A DNA stretch of 64,000 nt from Streptomyces prunicolor NBRC 13075 (GTDB lineage Bacteria; Actinomycetota; Actinomycetes; Streptomycetales; Streptomycetaceae), in contig NZ_BARF01000042.1 in the NCBI RefSeq assembly GCF_000367365.1, positions 1 to 64,000 of the forward strand, written 5' to 3'. Under the pieces are notes generated by a model. The model ran no database searches. It was not told the DNA's origin and saw only the letters and a list, made by a program, of their open reading frames with translations. The position numbers were made by a program, and so were the translations under genes. Shown piece after piece: positions 25,775 through 35,007 of the stretch. Positions within the stretch are counted from its first letter, which is position 1. Every line of letters begins with the position of its first letter.

Positions 25775-27628
25775 ATGACGATGACCGAGCAGGCCTCCGG
25801 GGCCCATCCGCAGCCGCGGCCCCGATCCGGAGGACATCAGTCCGCCCCCGAGCACGTCACGGGTGCGCAGTCCCTCATCCGCTCTCTCGAGGAAGTCGGG
25901 GCCGACACGGTATTCGGCATCCCCGGCGGTGCGATCCTTCCGGCGTACGACCCGCTGATGGACTCGACGCGGGTGCGTCATGTGCTGGTCCGGCATGAGC
26001 AGGGCGCTGGCCACGCGGCCACCGGTTACGCGCAGGCCACCGGCAGGGTCGGCGTCTGCATGGCGACCTCGGGGCCCGGCGCGACCAATCTGGTGACGCC
26101 GATCGCGGACGCGCACATGGACTCGGTGGCGCTCGTGGCGATCACCGGGCAGGTCGCGTCGAAGGCGATCGGCACGGATGCCTTCCAGGAGGCGGACATC
26201 GTCGGCATCACGATGCCCATCACCAAGCACAACTTCCTGGTCACCAAGGCGGAGGACATCCCGCGGGTGATCGCGCAGGCCTTCCACATCGCCTCGACCG
26301 GCCGTCCGGGTCCGGTGCTGGTGGACATCGCGAAGGACGCCCTTCAGGCGAAGACCACGTTCTCCTGGCCGCCGGTGATGGATCTGCCCGGCTACCGTCC
26401 GGTGACGAAGCCGCATGCCAAGCAGATCCGTGAGGCCGCGAAGCTGATCACCGCCGCGAAGCGGCCTGTCCTCTACGTCGGCGGCGGTGTCCTGAAGGCA
26501 CACGCCACCGCCGAGCTGAAGGTCCTCGCAGAACTCACCGGAGCGCCCGTCACCACCACGCTGATGGCGCTCGGCGCATTCCCCGACAGTCACGAGCTGC
26601 ACGTGGGAATGCCGGGCATGCACGGTGCGGTCACCGCCGTCACCGCGCTGCAGAAGGCCGACCTGATCGTCGCCCTCGGAGCCCGTTTCGACGACCGTGT
26701 CACCGGCAGGCTGGACAGCTTCGCGCCCTTCGCGAAGATCGTTCACGCCGATATCGATCCGGCGGAGATCGGCAAGAACCGTGCCGCGGACGTGCCGATC
26801 GTCGGTGACGCCCGCGAGGTCATCGCCGACCTCGTCCAGGCCGTGCAGAAGGAGCACAGCGACGGTCACACCGGCGACTACAGCGCCTGGTGGAAGGACC
26901 TCAACCGCTGGCGCGAGACGTACCCGCTCGGCTACGAGCAGCCCGACAACGGTTCGCTCTCCCCGCAGCAGGTCATCGAGCGCGTCGGTCAACTCGCCCC
27001 GGAGGGAACGATCTTCGCGGCGGGCGTCGGCCAGCATCAGATGTGGGCCGCGCATTACATCCAGTACGAGAAGCCGGCGACCTGGCTCAACTCGGGTGGT
27101 GCAGGGACGATGGGCTACGCGGTGCCGGCTGCGATGGGCGCCAAGGCCGGAGCGCCGGACCGGACGGTCTGGGCGATCGACGGTGACGGCTGTTTCCAGA
27201 TGACCAATCAGGAACTGACCACCTGTGCCCTGAACAACATCCCGATCAAGGTCGCCATCATCAACAACGGCGCCCTCGGCATGGTCCGCCAGTGGCAGAC
27301 GCTGTTCTACAACCAGCGCTACTCCAACACCGTGCTGCACAGCGGCCCGGAGGCGGACGGCAAGCAGCCCAGCGCCGGCACGCGCATCCCCGACTTCGTC
27401 AAGTTGTCGGAGGCGATGGGCTGTTACGCGATCCGCTGCGAGTCCCCCGACGACCTGGACAAGGTCATCGAGGAGGCGAACTCGATCAACGACCGCCCCG
27501 TCGTGATCGACTTCATCGTCCACGAGGACGCCATGGTGTGGCCGATGGTCGCCGCCGGCACCTCGAACGACGAGGTCATGTTCGCCCGGGACGTCCGCCC
27601 CGACTTCGGCGACAACGAAGACGACTGA
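25775..27628 (+). CDS. ilvB: Acetolactate synthase large subunit IlvB
   Basis: The 617-residue catalytic subunit of acetohydroxyacid synthase condenses pyruvate with pyruvate or 2-ketobutyrate, the first common step to Val, Leu and Ile. The ThDP-activating Glu lies in VRHEQGAGHAATGYA (~77). The ThDP/Mg motif starts GDGCFQMTNQE and ends with the Asn-Asn of VAIINNGALG (~470-495). FAD-domain and substrate-loop segments are normal. The ATG at 25775 follows AGAAGAGA. It is the first gene of ilvB-ilvN-ilvC and is controlled by the leader peptide and attenuator upstream. Confidence 0.97.
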   Translation: MTMTEQASGAHPQPRPRSGGHQSAPEHVTGAQSLIRSLEEVGADTVFGIPGGAILPAYDPLMDSTRVRHVLVRHEQGAGHAATGYAQATGRVGVCMATSGPGATNLVTPIADAHMDSVALVAITGQVASKAIGTDAFQEADIVGITMPITKHNFLVTKAEDIPRVIAQAFHIASTGRPGPVLVDIAKDALQAKTTFSWPPVMDLPGYRPVTKPHAKQIREAAKLITAAKRPVLYVGGGVLKAHATAELKVLAELTGAPVTTTLMALGAFPDSHELHVGMPGMHGAVTAVTALQKADLIVALGARFDDRVTGRLDSFAPFAKIVHADIDPAEIGKNRAADVPIVGDAREVIADLVQAVQKEHSDGHTGDYSAWWKDLNRWRETYPLGYEQPDNGSLSPQQVIERVGQLAPEGTIFAAGVGQHQMWAAHYIQYEKPATWLNSGGAGTMGYAVPAAMGAKAGAPDRTVWAIDGDGCFQMTNQELTTCALNNIPIKVAIINNGALGMVRQWQTLFYNQRYSNTVLHSGPEADGKQPSAGTRIPDFVKLSEAMGCYAIRCESPDDLDKVIEEANSINDRPVVIDFIVHEDAMVWPMVAAGTSNDEVMFARDVRPDFGDNEDD

Positions 27629-27648
27629 GCGAGAGAGACGAAAGAGAA

Positions 27649-28176
27649 ATGTCCAAGCACACGCTCTCCGTCCTGGTGGAGAACAAGCCCGGTGTCCTCG
27701 CCCGGATCACCGCCCTGTTCTCCCGGCGCGGCTTCAACATCGACTCCCTCGCCGTCGGCGTCACCGAACACCCCGACATCTCCCGCATCACGATCGTGGT
27801 GAACGTGATCGAGGCACTCCCGCTCGAACAGGTCACCAAGCAGCTCAACAAGCTCGTCAACGTGCTGAAGATCGTCGAACTGGAAGCGGGTTCCGCGGTT
27901 CAGCGCGAACTCGTTCTGGTGAAGGTGCGCGCCGACAACGAGACGCGCTCCCAGATCGTCGAGATCGTCCAGCTGTTCCGCGCCAAGACCGTCGACGTCT
28001 CCCCGGAGGCCGTCACCGTCGAGGCCACCGGCTCCAGCGACAAGCTGTCCGCGATGCTCAAGATGCTGGAGCCGTACGGCATCAAGGAGCTGGTCCAGTC
28101 CGGCACGATCGCCATCGGCCGCGGCGCCCGCTCCATCACCGACCGCTCGCTGCGCGCGCTCGACCGGTCCGCGTAA
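27649..28176 (+). CDS. ilvN: Acetolactate synthase small (regulatory) subunit IlvN
   Basis: The 175-residue subunit activates IlvB and gives valine feedback inhibition. An N-terminal ACT domain (SVLVENKPGVLARITALFSR, ~6-25, then FNIDSLAVG) binds the effector, and the C-terminal ACT-like domain (~80-160) contacts IlvB. The ATG at 27649, 20 nt after the ilvB stop, has a GAGAGACGAAAGAG region upstream. Length is typical of bacterial IlvN/IlvH. Confidence 0.97.
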   Translation: MSKHTLSVLVENKPGVLARITALFSRRGFNIDSLAVGVTEHPDISRITIVVNVIEALPLEQVTKQLNKLVNVLKIVELEAGSAVQRELVLVKVRADNETRSQIVEIVQLFRAKTVDVSPEAVTVEATGSSDKLSAMLKMLEPYGIKELVQSGTIAIGRGARSITDRSLRALDRSA

Positions 28177-28185
28177 CCCCAGGAG

Positions 28186-28215
28186 GCGGGCGGTCGACAA
28201 GTGTCGGCCGCCCGC
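28186..28215 (+). terminator. 13-bp hairpin between ilvN and ilvC
   Basis: GCGGGCGGTCGAC (28186-28198), loop AAGT, GTCGGCCGCCCGC (28203-28215), one G-U pair, no T-run. It may partly terminate or process the ilvBN message before ilvC. Confidence 0.55.
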
Positions 28216-28296
28216 ATTCCGAGACCCGGAAACTTCCCCCACCCCCGCCGTCATACGGTGGGACGCAACACCTGCACTCCAAGGAGAGAACCCAAA

Positions 28297-29295
28297 GTGG
28301 CCGAGTTGTTCTACGACGCCGACGCCGACCTGTCCATCATCCAGGGCCGCAAGGTCGCGGTCATCGGCTACGGCAGCCAGGGCCACGCCCACGCGCTGTC
28401 GCTGCGTGACTCCGGCGTCGATGTGCGCGTCGGTCTGCACGAGGGCTCCAAGTCCAAGGCGAAGGCCGAGGAGCAGGGCCTGCGTGTGGTGACGCCCTCC
28501 GAGGCCGCCGCCGAGGCCGACGTCATCATGATCCTGGTGCCGGACCCGATCCAGGCCCAGGTCTACGAGGAGTCCATCAAGGACAACCTCAAGGACGGCG
28601 ACGCGCTGTTCTTCGGCCACGGCCTGAACATCCGCTTCGACTTCATCAAGCCGCCGGCCGGCGTCGACGTCTGCATGGTCGCCCCCAAGGGCCCGGGCCA
28701 CCTGGTGCGCCGTCAGTACGAGGAGGGCCGCGGCGTTCCGTGTATCGCGGCCGTCGAGCAGGACGCGACCGGCAACGGCTTCGCACTCGCGCTGTCGTAC
28801 GCGAAGGGCATCGGTGGCACCCGCGCCGGTGTCATCAAGACGACCTTCACCGAGGAGACCGAGACCGATCTGTTCGGTGAGCAGGCTGTTCTCTGTGGTG
28901 GTACGGCGGCGCTGGTCAAGGCCGGTTTCGAGACGCTGACCGAGGCCGGTTACCAGCCGGAGATCGCGTACTTCGAGTGTCTGCACGAGCTGAAGCTGAT
29001 CGTCGACCTCATGTACGAGGGCGGGCTGGAGAAGATGCGCTGGTCGATCTCCGAGACCGCTGAGTGGGGCGACTATGTCACCGGTCCGCGGATCATCACG
29101 GACGAGACCAAGGCCACGATGAAGCAGGTCCTCGCCGAGATCCAGGACGGCACCTTCGCGCGTGAGTGGATGGCCGAGTACCACGGTGGCCTGAAGAAGT
29201 ACAACGAGTACAAGCAGAAGGACGCCGACTCCCTGCTGGAGAGCACCGGCAAGCAGCTCCGCAAGCTGATGAGCTGGGTCGACGAAGAGGCGTAA
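28297..29295 (+). CDS. ilvC: Ketol-acid reductoisomerase IlvC
   Basis: The 332-residue class I enzyme isomerises and reduces acetolactate or acetohydroxybutyrate with NADPH and Mg2+. The Rossmann motif KVAVIGYGSQGHAHALSLRD lies at ~19-38. The metal-binding helical domain has DLFGEQAVLCGG (~190), ECLHELKLIVDLMYEGG (~228-244) and a C-terminal EW..EY segment. The GTG start at 28297 is preceded by AAGGAGAG. It closes the ilv operon, with a strong terminator right after. Confidence 0.97.
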   Translation: MAELFYDADADLSIIQGRKVAVIGYGSQGHAHALSLRDSGVDVRVGLHEGSKSKAKAEEQGLRVVTPSEAAAEADVIMILVPDPIQAQVYEESIKDNLKDGDALFFGHGLNIRFDFIKPPAGVDVCMVAPKGPGHLVRRQYEEGRGVPCIAAVEQDATGNGFALALSYAKGIGGTRAGVIKTTFTEETETDLFGEQAVLCGGTAALVKAGFETLTEAGYQPEIAYFECLHELKLIVDLMYEGGLEKMRWSISETAEWGDYVTGPRIITDETKATMKQVLAEIQDGTFAREWMAEYHGGLKKYNEYKQKDADSLLESTGKQLRKLMSWVDEEA

Positions 29296-29309
29296 GTCTC
29301 GGGGCCCGA

Positions 29310-29338
29310 GGGGCCGGAGCGAGCGCTCCGGCCCCTTT
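29310..29338 (+). terminator. ilvBNC operon terminator
   Basis: GGGGCCGGAGC (29310-29320), loop GAGC, GCTCCGGCCCC (29325-29335), then TTTGT. It begins 15 nt after the ilvC stop. Confidence 0.9.
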
Positions 29339-29525
29339 GTCCAACCCGTCCAGCCTCGGACGGGTGATCCTTCCACAGAGGCGCAGGACGACTGTCGGAG
29401 CGCCACTACACTGCCGTACTAATACGCGTCAGGCCCACAGCGTCGTGCGTCTCCGCGGCTAGCCCCTCCACCGCCTGCGGCCGTCGGGACGGCCGTCCGC
29501 ACGCAATGGACTTGTGAGGACTCAC

Positions 29526-31115
29526 GTGAGCTCGAAACCTGTCGTACTCATCGCTGAAGAGCTGTCGCCCGCGACGGTGGACGCCCTCGGCCCGGACTTC
29601 GAGATCCGGCACTGCAACGGCGCCGACCGGGGCGAGCTGCTCCCCGCGATCGCCGACGTGGACGCGATCCTGATCCGCTCGGCCACCAAGGTCGACGCCG
29701 AAGCGGTCGCCGCCGCACGGAAGTTGAAGGTCGTCGCACGAGCCGGCGTCGGCCTCGACAACGTCGACGTCTCCGCCGCCACCAAGGCCGGCGTGATGGT
29801 CGTCAACGCCCCCACCTCGAACATCGTCACCGCCGCCGAGCTGGCCTGCGGTCTGCTGCTGGCGACCGCACGCCACATCCCGCAGGCCAACGCCGCGCTC
29901 AAGAACGGCGAGTGGAAGCGCAGCAAGTACACGGGCGTCGAGCTCGCCGAGAAGACCCTCGGCGTCGTCGGCCTCGGCCGCATCGGCGCGCTCGTCGCGC
30001 AGCGCATGTCCGCGTTCGGGATGAAGGTCGTCGCCTACGACCCCTACATCCAGCCCGCGCGGGCTGCCCAGATGGGCGTCAAGATCCTGTCGCTCGACGA
30101 GCTGCTCGAAGTCTCCGACTTCATCACCGTGCACCTGCCCAAGACCCCCGAGACGGTCGGTCTGATCGGCGACGAGGCGCTGCGCAAGGTCAAGCCGACC
30201 GTGCGCATCGTCAACGCCGCGCGCGGCGGGATCGTCGACGAGGAGGCGCTGTACTCCGCGCTCAAGGAGGGCCGCGTCGCCGGTGCCGGGCTCGACGTGT
30301 ACGCGAAGGAGCCCTGCACGGACTCCCCGCTGTTCGAGTTCGACCAGGTCGTCTCCACCCCGCACCTCGGCGCCTCCACGGACGAGGCGCAGGAGAAGGC
30401 CGGTGTCTCGGTCGCGAAGTCGGTGCGGCTCGCCCTCGCCGGTGAACTCGTCCCCGACGCGGTGAACGTCCAGGGCGGCGTCATCGCCGAGGACGTCAAG
30501 CCGGGCCTGCCCCTCGCCGAGAAGCTCGGCCGCATCTTCACCGCCCTCGCGGGCGAGGTCGCGGTCCGGCTCGACGTCGAGGTCTACGGCGAGATCACCC
30601 AGCACGACGTCAAGGTGCTCGAACTCTCCGCGCTCAAGGGCGTGTTCGAGGACGTCGTCGCCGAGACGGTGTCGTACGTCAACGCTCCGCTGTTCGCGCA
30701 GGAGCGCGGTGTCGAGGTACGGCTGACCACCAGCTCGGAGTCCGCCGACCACCGCAACGTCGTCACCGTGCGCGGCACGCTCGGCAGCGGCGAGGAGGTC
30801 TCGGTCTCCGGCACGCTCGCCGGCCCCAAGAACCTGCAGAAGATCGTCGCGGTCGGCGACTACGACGTCGACCTCGCGCTCGCCGACCACATGGTGGTGC
30901 TGCGCTACGAGGACCGCCCGGGGGTTGTCGGCACGGTCGGCCGTGTCTTCGGTGAGGCCGGGATCAACATCGCCGGGATGCAGGTGTCGCGGTCGGTGGC
31001 GGGCGGCGAGGCGTTGGCCGTGCTGACCGTTGACGACACGGTGGCTGCGAATGTCCTGGCGGAGGTGGCCGAGGAGATCGGGGCGACGTCCGCCCGCTCG
31101 GTGAACCTGGTCTGA
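29526..31115 (+). CDS. serA: D-3-phosphoglycerate dehydrogenase SerA
   Basis: The 529-residue enzyme oxidises 3-phosphoglycerate, the first step of serine synthesis. NAD motif GVVGLGRIGALVAQRM lies at ~143-158. Catalytic residues are Arg in VNAARGGIVDEEAL (~234), Glu in DVYAKEPCTDSP (~263) and His in TPHLGAST (~281). An intervening ASB domain (~310-450) and a C-terminal ACT domain (LRYEDRPGVVGTVGRVFGEA) mark the long actinobacterial type inhibited by serine. I choose the GTG at 29526, behind GTGAGGAC, over the GTG at 29514. The 230-nt spacer upstream holds the ilvC terminator and a TACACT box near 29407. Confidence 0.96.
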   Translation: MSSKPVVLIAEELSPATVDALGPDFEIRHCNGADRGELLPAIADVDAILIRSATKVDAEAVAAARKLKVVARAGVGLDNVDVSAATKAGVMVVNAPTSNIVTAAELACGLLLATARHIPQANAALKNGEWKRSKYTGVELAEKTLGVVGLGRIGALVAQRMSAFGMKVVAYDPYIQPARAAQMGVKILSLDELLEVSDFITVHLPKTPETVGLIGDEALRKVKPTVRIVNAARGGIVDEEALYSALKEGRVAGAGLDVYAKEPCTDSPLFEFDQVVSTPHLGASTDEAQEKAGVSVAKSVRLALAGELVPDAVNVQGGVIAEDVKPGLPLAEKLGRIFTALAGEVAVRLDVEVYGEITQHDVKVLELSALKGVFEDVVAETVSYVNAPLFAQERGVEVRLTTSSESADHRNVVTVRGTLGSGEEVSVSGTLAGPKNLQKIVAVGDYDVDLALADHMVVLRYEDRPGVVGTVGRVFGEAGINIAGMQVSRSVAGGEALAVLTVDDTVAANVLAEVAEEIGATSARSVNLV

Positions 31116-31139
31116 CGCACCCGCCTGACGTTTCACGAG

Positions 31140-31184
31140 AACGCCGGGTGGGTTGAGGATCATCTCCTCAACCCACCCGGCGTT
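31140..31184. terminator. Bidirectional terminator, 20-bp perfect stem
   Basis: Arms 31140-31159 and 31165-31184 are perfectly complementary around TCATC. It lies between the convergent serA and DHA2 exporter genes. Confidence 0.9.
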
Positions 31185-31200
31185 TCTGTGTAGTTGGGGG

Positions 31201-32763
31201 TCACACCTCCGCCTTCTGCGGCTCCGCCGCCACCGACTCGGGTGTCTTCACCTGGATGCCCCGCAGTGTCCACGCCGCCGCGAACGCCGCCCCCAGCAGG
31301 AGCACCGCCCCGGCGATCGCCGCCCCGTGCATGCCGTCGGTGAAGGCCTGGCGGGCGGTCGCGATCAGGGCGTCTCCCGTGCGCCCCGGCAACTGGTGGG
31401 CGACGGCGAGGGCACCGCCGAGGGTCTCGTGGGCCGGGGCGGGGGCCGAGGTGGGGATGCCGTGCCGGTAGATCGCCGTACCGATGGAGCCGAGGACGGC
31501 CATGCCTAGGGCGCCGCCGAACTCCGCGCCGGTCTCCATCAGCGAGGACGCGACGCCCGCTTTCTCCACCGGGGCGCTGCCCATCGCGAGGTCCATGATC
31601 TGGGACATCACCATGACGATCCCGGAGGCGAGGATGCCGGCGGCGGCCAGGGCCGGCCAGAGGGAGTCGGTGCCGGTGAGGGCGAGCATGCCGTAGCCGC
31701 CGGAGGCCAGGGCGAAGCCGGCCGCGACGACGTGGGCGCGGTCAACTCCCTTCTGGACGAGGGTCGTTGCCAGCGGGGCCGCCACGCCGACCAGGACCGA
31801 GGGGAGCAGCGCCCACAGGGCCGCGTCCATCGAACTCTTGCCGAGCACCGACTGTAGGTACTGCGTGGTGAAGAGGGCCGAGCCCATGATCCCGAAGGCG
31901 GAGACGAGGTTGAGGACTACGGAGGGGGCGAAGCCGCGGGCCCGGAAGAGGGCGGGGTCGATCATCGGGGAGGCGGTGGTGCGCTGGCGGTGGACGAAGA
32001 GGGCCGCGAAGAGCAGGCCTACGGTGATCGAGACGACGTACTGCGCATGCCAGCCCTCGGAGGTGATCTCCTTGAGGCCGTAGATCACCGGCAGGACACC
32101 GGCCAGGGACAGCGGGACGCTCGGCCAGTCGAAGCGGCCGGGGGCGGGGTTCTTGGACTCGGGGAGCAGGAACGGGCCGATGAGCAGGAGCAGGGCCATC
32201 GCGGGGAGGTTGACGAGGAAGACCGAGCCCCACCAGAAGTACTGGACGAGGACACCGCTGAGTACCGAGCCGAGCGCGACGCCCGCGGTCATCACGCCGG
32301 ACCACAGACCGATCGCCTTCGCGCGCTGGCCGGGGTCGGTGAACATCGTGCGCAGCAGCGCCATCGTCGAGGGCATCAGGGTCGCGCCGCCGATGCCGAG
32401 CACCGCGCGGGCGGCGATCAGGGTCTCGGCGCTGTTCGCGTAGGCCGCGATGAGCGAGGCGGTGCCGAAGGCGGCGGCGCCGATCAGGAGGAGCCGGCGG
32501 CGGCCGATGCGGTCGCCGATCGAGCCCATCGTCATCAGCAGGCCGGCCAGGACGAAGGCGTAGATGTCGAAGATCCACAGCTGCTGGGTGCCGCTGGGCT
32601 CCAGGTCCGCGCTGATCGCCGGGATGGCGAAGTAGAGGACGGAGACGTCCATCGAGACGAGGAGCAGGGGGAGCATCAGGACGCCGAGGGCGGTCCATTC
32701 GCGGCGCCCGGCACGGGAGTTGGGGGTGCGCGGGGCGTTCGGGGGGTTCGGTGAGTTCGTCAT
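31201..32763 (-). CDS. DHA2-family (EmrB/QacA) MFS drug exporter
   Basis: The 520-residue protein has about 14 membrane helices. MFS loop motifs are visible: GSIGDRIGRRRLLLIG (motif A, ~81-96), the Arg-containing TM4 region ARAVLGIGGATLMPSTMALL, and the TM5 antiporter motif (LGSVLSGVLVQ). These 14-helix proton antiporters export antibiotics or cationic drugs. It is divergent from a TetR gene whose promoter region carries inverted repeats, a classic self-resistance pair. The start is the ATG at 32763. Confidence 0.92.
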   Translation of the reverse strand: MTNSPNPPNAPRTPNSRAGRREWTALGVLMLPLLLVSMDVSVLYFAIPAISADLEPSGTQQLWIFDIYAFVLAGLLMTMGSIGDRIGRRRLLLIGAAAFGTASLIAAYANSAETLIAARAVLGIGGATLMPSTMALLRTMFTDPGQRAKAIGLWSGVMTAGVALGSVLSGVLVQYFWWGSVFLVNLPAMALLLLIGPFLLPESKNPAPGRFDWPSVPLSLAGVLPVIYGLKEITSEGWHAQYVVSITVGLLFAALFVHRQRTTASPMIDPALFRARGFAPSVVLNLVSAFGIMGSALFTTQYLQSVLGKSSMDAALWALLPSVLVGVAAPLATTLVQKGVDRAHVVAAGFALASGGYGMLALTGTDSLWPALAAAGILASGIVMVMSQIMDLAMGSAPVEKAGVASSLMETGAEFGGALGMAVLGSIGTAIYRHGIPTSAPAPAHETLGGALAVAHQLPGRTGDALIATARQAFTDGMHGAAIAGAVLLLGAAFAAAWTLRGIQVKTPESVAAEPQKAEV

Positions 32764-32783
32764 GAGAGGGAATGTACGCGCGT

Positions 32784-32800
32784 CTAGAACGGTTGTCTAT
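32784..32800. promoter_or_regulatory. Imperfect inverted repeat in the exporter/TetR intergenic region
   Basis: TAGAAC-GGT-TGTCTA (32784-32798) is a partly symmetric site near the exporter start and related in sequence to the GTCTAG element at 32820. It is a second candidate TetR site. Confidence 0.35.
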
Positions 32801-32819
32801 GACGTACGTATAAATCGAG

Positions 32820-32834
32820 CGTCTAGGACAGACG
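32820..32834. promoter_or_regulatory. Candidate TetR operator overlapping the tetR -35
   Basis: CGTCT-AGGAC-AGACG is a perfect 5-bp inverted repeat. AGGACA (32825-32830) and TAGGCT (32848-32853) are spaced 17 nt, giving a promoter whose transcript would start at the ATG at 32861. A regulator bound here would block its own -35. Confidence 0.5.
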
Positions 32835-32860
32835 TATGGATCGGCGGTAGGCTGGCGCCC

Positions 32861-33436
32861 ATGGGACACCGTGAGGATCTGCTCGAAGGCGCGAAGCGCT
32901 GCCTGCTGGAGAAGGGGTTCGCGCGCACGACGGCGCGCGACATCGTCAAGGAGTCGGGGACGAACCTCGCGTCCATCGGCTACCACTACGGCTCGAAGGA
33001 CGCGCTGCTCGCGCAGGCGTACGTGTCACTGGTGGACGGCATGTCCTTCGAGTGGGGTGACCGGCTCGAAGGGGCGCCGGGCTCGCTGGAGCGGTTCAGG
33101 GAGGTGTGGTCGAACGTCGTCGCCTCGCTCCGCGAGCCGGGCTCGATGTGGCGGCTCAGCGGGGAGATCATGGCGATGGGCGACCAACTGCCGGAGGTTC
33201 GCGACCAGTTGTCGCTCGCGCAGCGCGAGGGCGGCCGAGGACTGGTGTCGCTGCTCATGGGCGTACCGGAGGCGGAGGTGTCGGACGAGACCGCCGACAC
33301 ACTCGGCTCGTTCTACATGATCGTGATGTCCGGTCTGATCATGCAGTGGACCTTCGACCCGAAGACCGCGCCCGACGCGGAGCAGCTCACCGAGGGTCTA
33401 CGGCAGGTGCTGGAGGGTGTGCGGAAGGCGGAGTGA
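32861..33436 (+). CDS. TetR-family repressor of the DHA2 exporter
   Basis: The 191-residue protein has an N-terminal HTH (REDLLEGAKRCLLEKGFART ... NLASIGYHYGSKDALLAQAY, ~4-56) and a C-terminal TetR_C-type ligand domain. The ATG at 32861 sits 7 nt after TAGGCT, so it is probably leaderless. It is divergent from the exporter and shares an operator-bearing 97-nt spacer, so it most likely represses both until the drug binds. Its 3' end overlaps the convergent second MFS gene by 50 nt. Confidence 0.9.
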   Translation: MGHREDLLEGAKRCLLEKGFARTTARDIVKESGTNLASIGYHYGSKDALLAQAYVSLVDGMSFEWGDRLEGAPGSLERFREVWSNVVASLREPGSMWRLSGEIMAMGDQLPEVRDQLSLAQREGGRGLVSLLMGVPEAEVSDETADTLGSFYMIVMSGLIMQWTFDPKTAPDAEQLTEGLRQVLEGVRKAE

Positions 33437-34619
33437 CCCGGCGGTCCCGCAGCGCCGGTGCCACCGCACCCAGCATCAGCAACGCCGTCAGCGCGAAGGC
33501 CCACGGGTAACCGGTCAGGCCGGCCGTGATGCCGAAGCCGGCCGCGCCTACGCCCATTCCGCCGTCGTAGGCCAGGTTCCACAGGGCGCTGACGGTGCCG
33601 TACGAGGCGGCGGAGACGCGGGTGTACATCACGGCCAGCGTGGCGTTCTGGGTGATGCCGAAGCCGGCGCCGAACAGGGCGGTGCCCGCAACCACGGCTA
33701 CCGGGTTGGTAGTTGGGGCGATGGCGAGGACGCCCGCCGCCGACAGGAGCAGGCCGGGGAGGACGAGCCGCGCGCTGCCGTGCCGGTCGCCATGGCGGCC
33801 CGCGAGCCAGCGGGTCAGGGTCGAGGCGGCGGTCTGCATGAACAGTGCCACCGCGACGACTCCGGCCGACGCCGACGGGACGGCCAGCGGCAGGAAGGTG
33901 ACCACGATGCCGGCGGCGGTGGCGGTGGCGGCGAAGACCAGGACGGGCCGGAGCAGGGCGCCGGTGCGCAACCCCCGTACGACACCGAGTGGTTGCTCTT
34001 TGCGCTCCGCCCGGTCCGGCAGTCCGAGGACGAAGACGATCGCGGCCAGCGCGGCGAGGCCCCCGCTGACGGCGACCGGCCCGTAGCCCACGAGTCCGGC
34101 CAGCCACAGGCCCAGCGGCAGCGCGACCAGTGACGGCACACCGGACACCACACCCACCAACGCGAGCCCCTCGCCCCGCCGTTCGTCCGGGATCAGCGAC
34201 GCGGTGAGGGCCCCACCCGCGACGATCGTCAGCGCGAAACCGAGTCCCCGTACGAAGCACACGGCGACGATCCACACGGCCTGTCCGGAGACGGTCAGTA
34301 CCAGCGCCGGGGTGCCGAGCAGGAACAGCCCGGCGATCAGGGTCAGTCGATAGCCGAAGCGGCCGACGAGCCGGGGAGTCACCAGTTCCCCGAGCACCGT
34401 CGCGAGCATCAGCGAACCGGTCGCGAGGCCTGCCGCGCCTCCGCCGCCCCGCTCGGCCGCGTACGCCGGTACGACCGAGAGCAGCAGGAAGAAGCTGAGA
34501 CTGGCGCCGATCATGCTCGCGAAACGGAGGAGGAGGGGGCGGGTGAGGAGCGGGGGCGGGGGCCGCACGTCCGAAGTGGCCTCGGGTGAGGGGGGTTTGG
34601 GGAGCGGCCCGGTCGTCAT
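33387..34619 (-). CDS. MFS transporter, 12-helix exporter type
   Basis: The 410-residue protein has about 12 membrane helices, with motif A-like LVTPRLVGRFGYRLTLIAGL (~78-97) and GVVSGVPSLVALPLG in TM5. It resembles the DHA1/YcaD-like group. The ATG at 34619 lies 8 nt downstream of TACTGT on its strand. It is convergent with, and overlaps, the tetR gene by 50 nt. Substrate unknown. Confidence 0.87.
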   Translation of the reverse strand: MTTGPLPKPPSPEATSDVRPPPPLLTRPLLLRFASMIGASLSFFLLLSVVPAYAAERGGGGAAGLATGSLMLATVLGELVTPRLVGRFGYRLTLIAGLFLLGTPALVLTVSGQAVWIVAVCFVRGLGFALTIVAGGALTASLIPDERRGEGLALVGVVSGVPSLVALPLGLWLAGLVGYGPVAVSGGLAALAAIVFVLGLPDRAERKEQPLGVVRGLRTGALLRPVLVFAATATAAGIVVTFLPLAVPSASAGVVAVALFMQTAASTLTRWLAGRHGDRHGSARLVLPGLLLSAAGVLAIAPTTNPVAVVAGTALFGAGFGITQNATLAVMYTRVSAASYGTVSALWNLAYDGGMGVGAAGFGITAGLTGYPWAFALTALLMLGAVAPALRDRRVTPPSAHPPAPAVDPR

Positions 34620-34737
34620 GGCATCGACAGTAGGGTCCCGGCGTGGCGCCGGTCAGCTCCAATTCCGGGCCACTGGACTGGTTGGCCTGTGCTGTCAGGG
34701 TCGCGCAGGCGGGGTTGGAGTTGGAGTTGGGCGGCGG

Positions 34738-35007
34738 TCATGTCGGGGTGCCCTCCCACATCACCCATGGGCGTTCGATCAGCTCGGCGTAGCTGGTGTG
34801 CCCGGGGTGTTCGCGGAGGTGGGTGAAGGCCCAAGTCTGGGGTTCTGTCGGGTCGTTGCTCGGGGACGAGCGCGCGGCGCACTCCGTGTCGTCGGCGTTG
34901 AGCGCGAGGCAGCGGAACGCGTACGTCAGCGGTGGGGCGTCGGGGTCGTGGTCGGGTCGTAGCGTCCAGTCGACGAAGCGGAAGGTGCGGCGGATCGGGA
35001 CGGTCAC
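34738..35007 (-). CDS. Small hypothetical protein, DUF7848-like
   Basis: The 89-residue protein reads FRFVDWTLRPDHDPDAPPLT ... YAFRCLALNADDTECAARSS ... WAFTHLREHPGHTSYAEL. It has two Cys that could pair and a conserved His-x-x-HPGH segment. I recall this as a small family common beside XRE/DUF397 loci in Streptomyces, possibly DUF7848. Its GTG start overlaps the stop of the preceding gene by four bases (GTGA), so the two are coupled. Confidence 0.65.
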   Translation of the reverse strand: MTVPIRRTFRFVDWTLRPDHDPDAPPLTYAFRCLALNADDTECAARSSPSNDPTEPQTWAFTHLREHPGHTSYAELIERPWVMWEGTPT

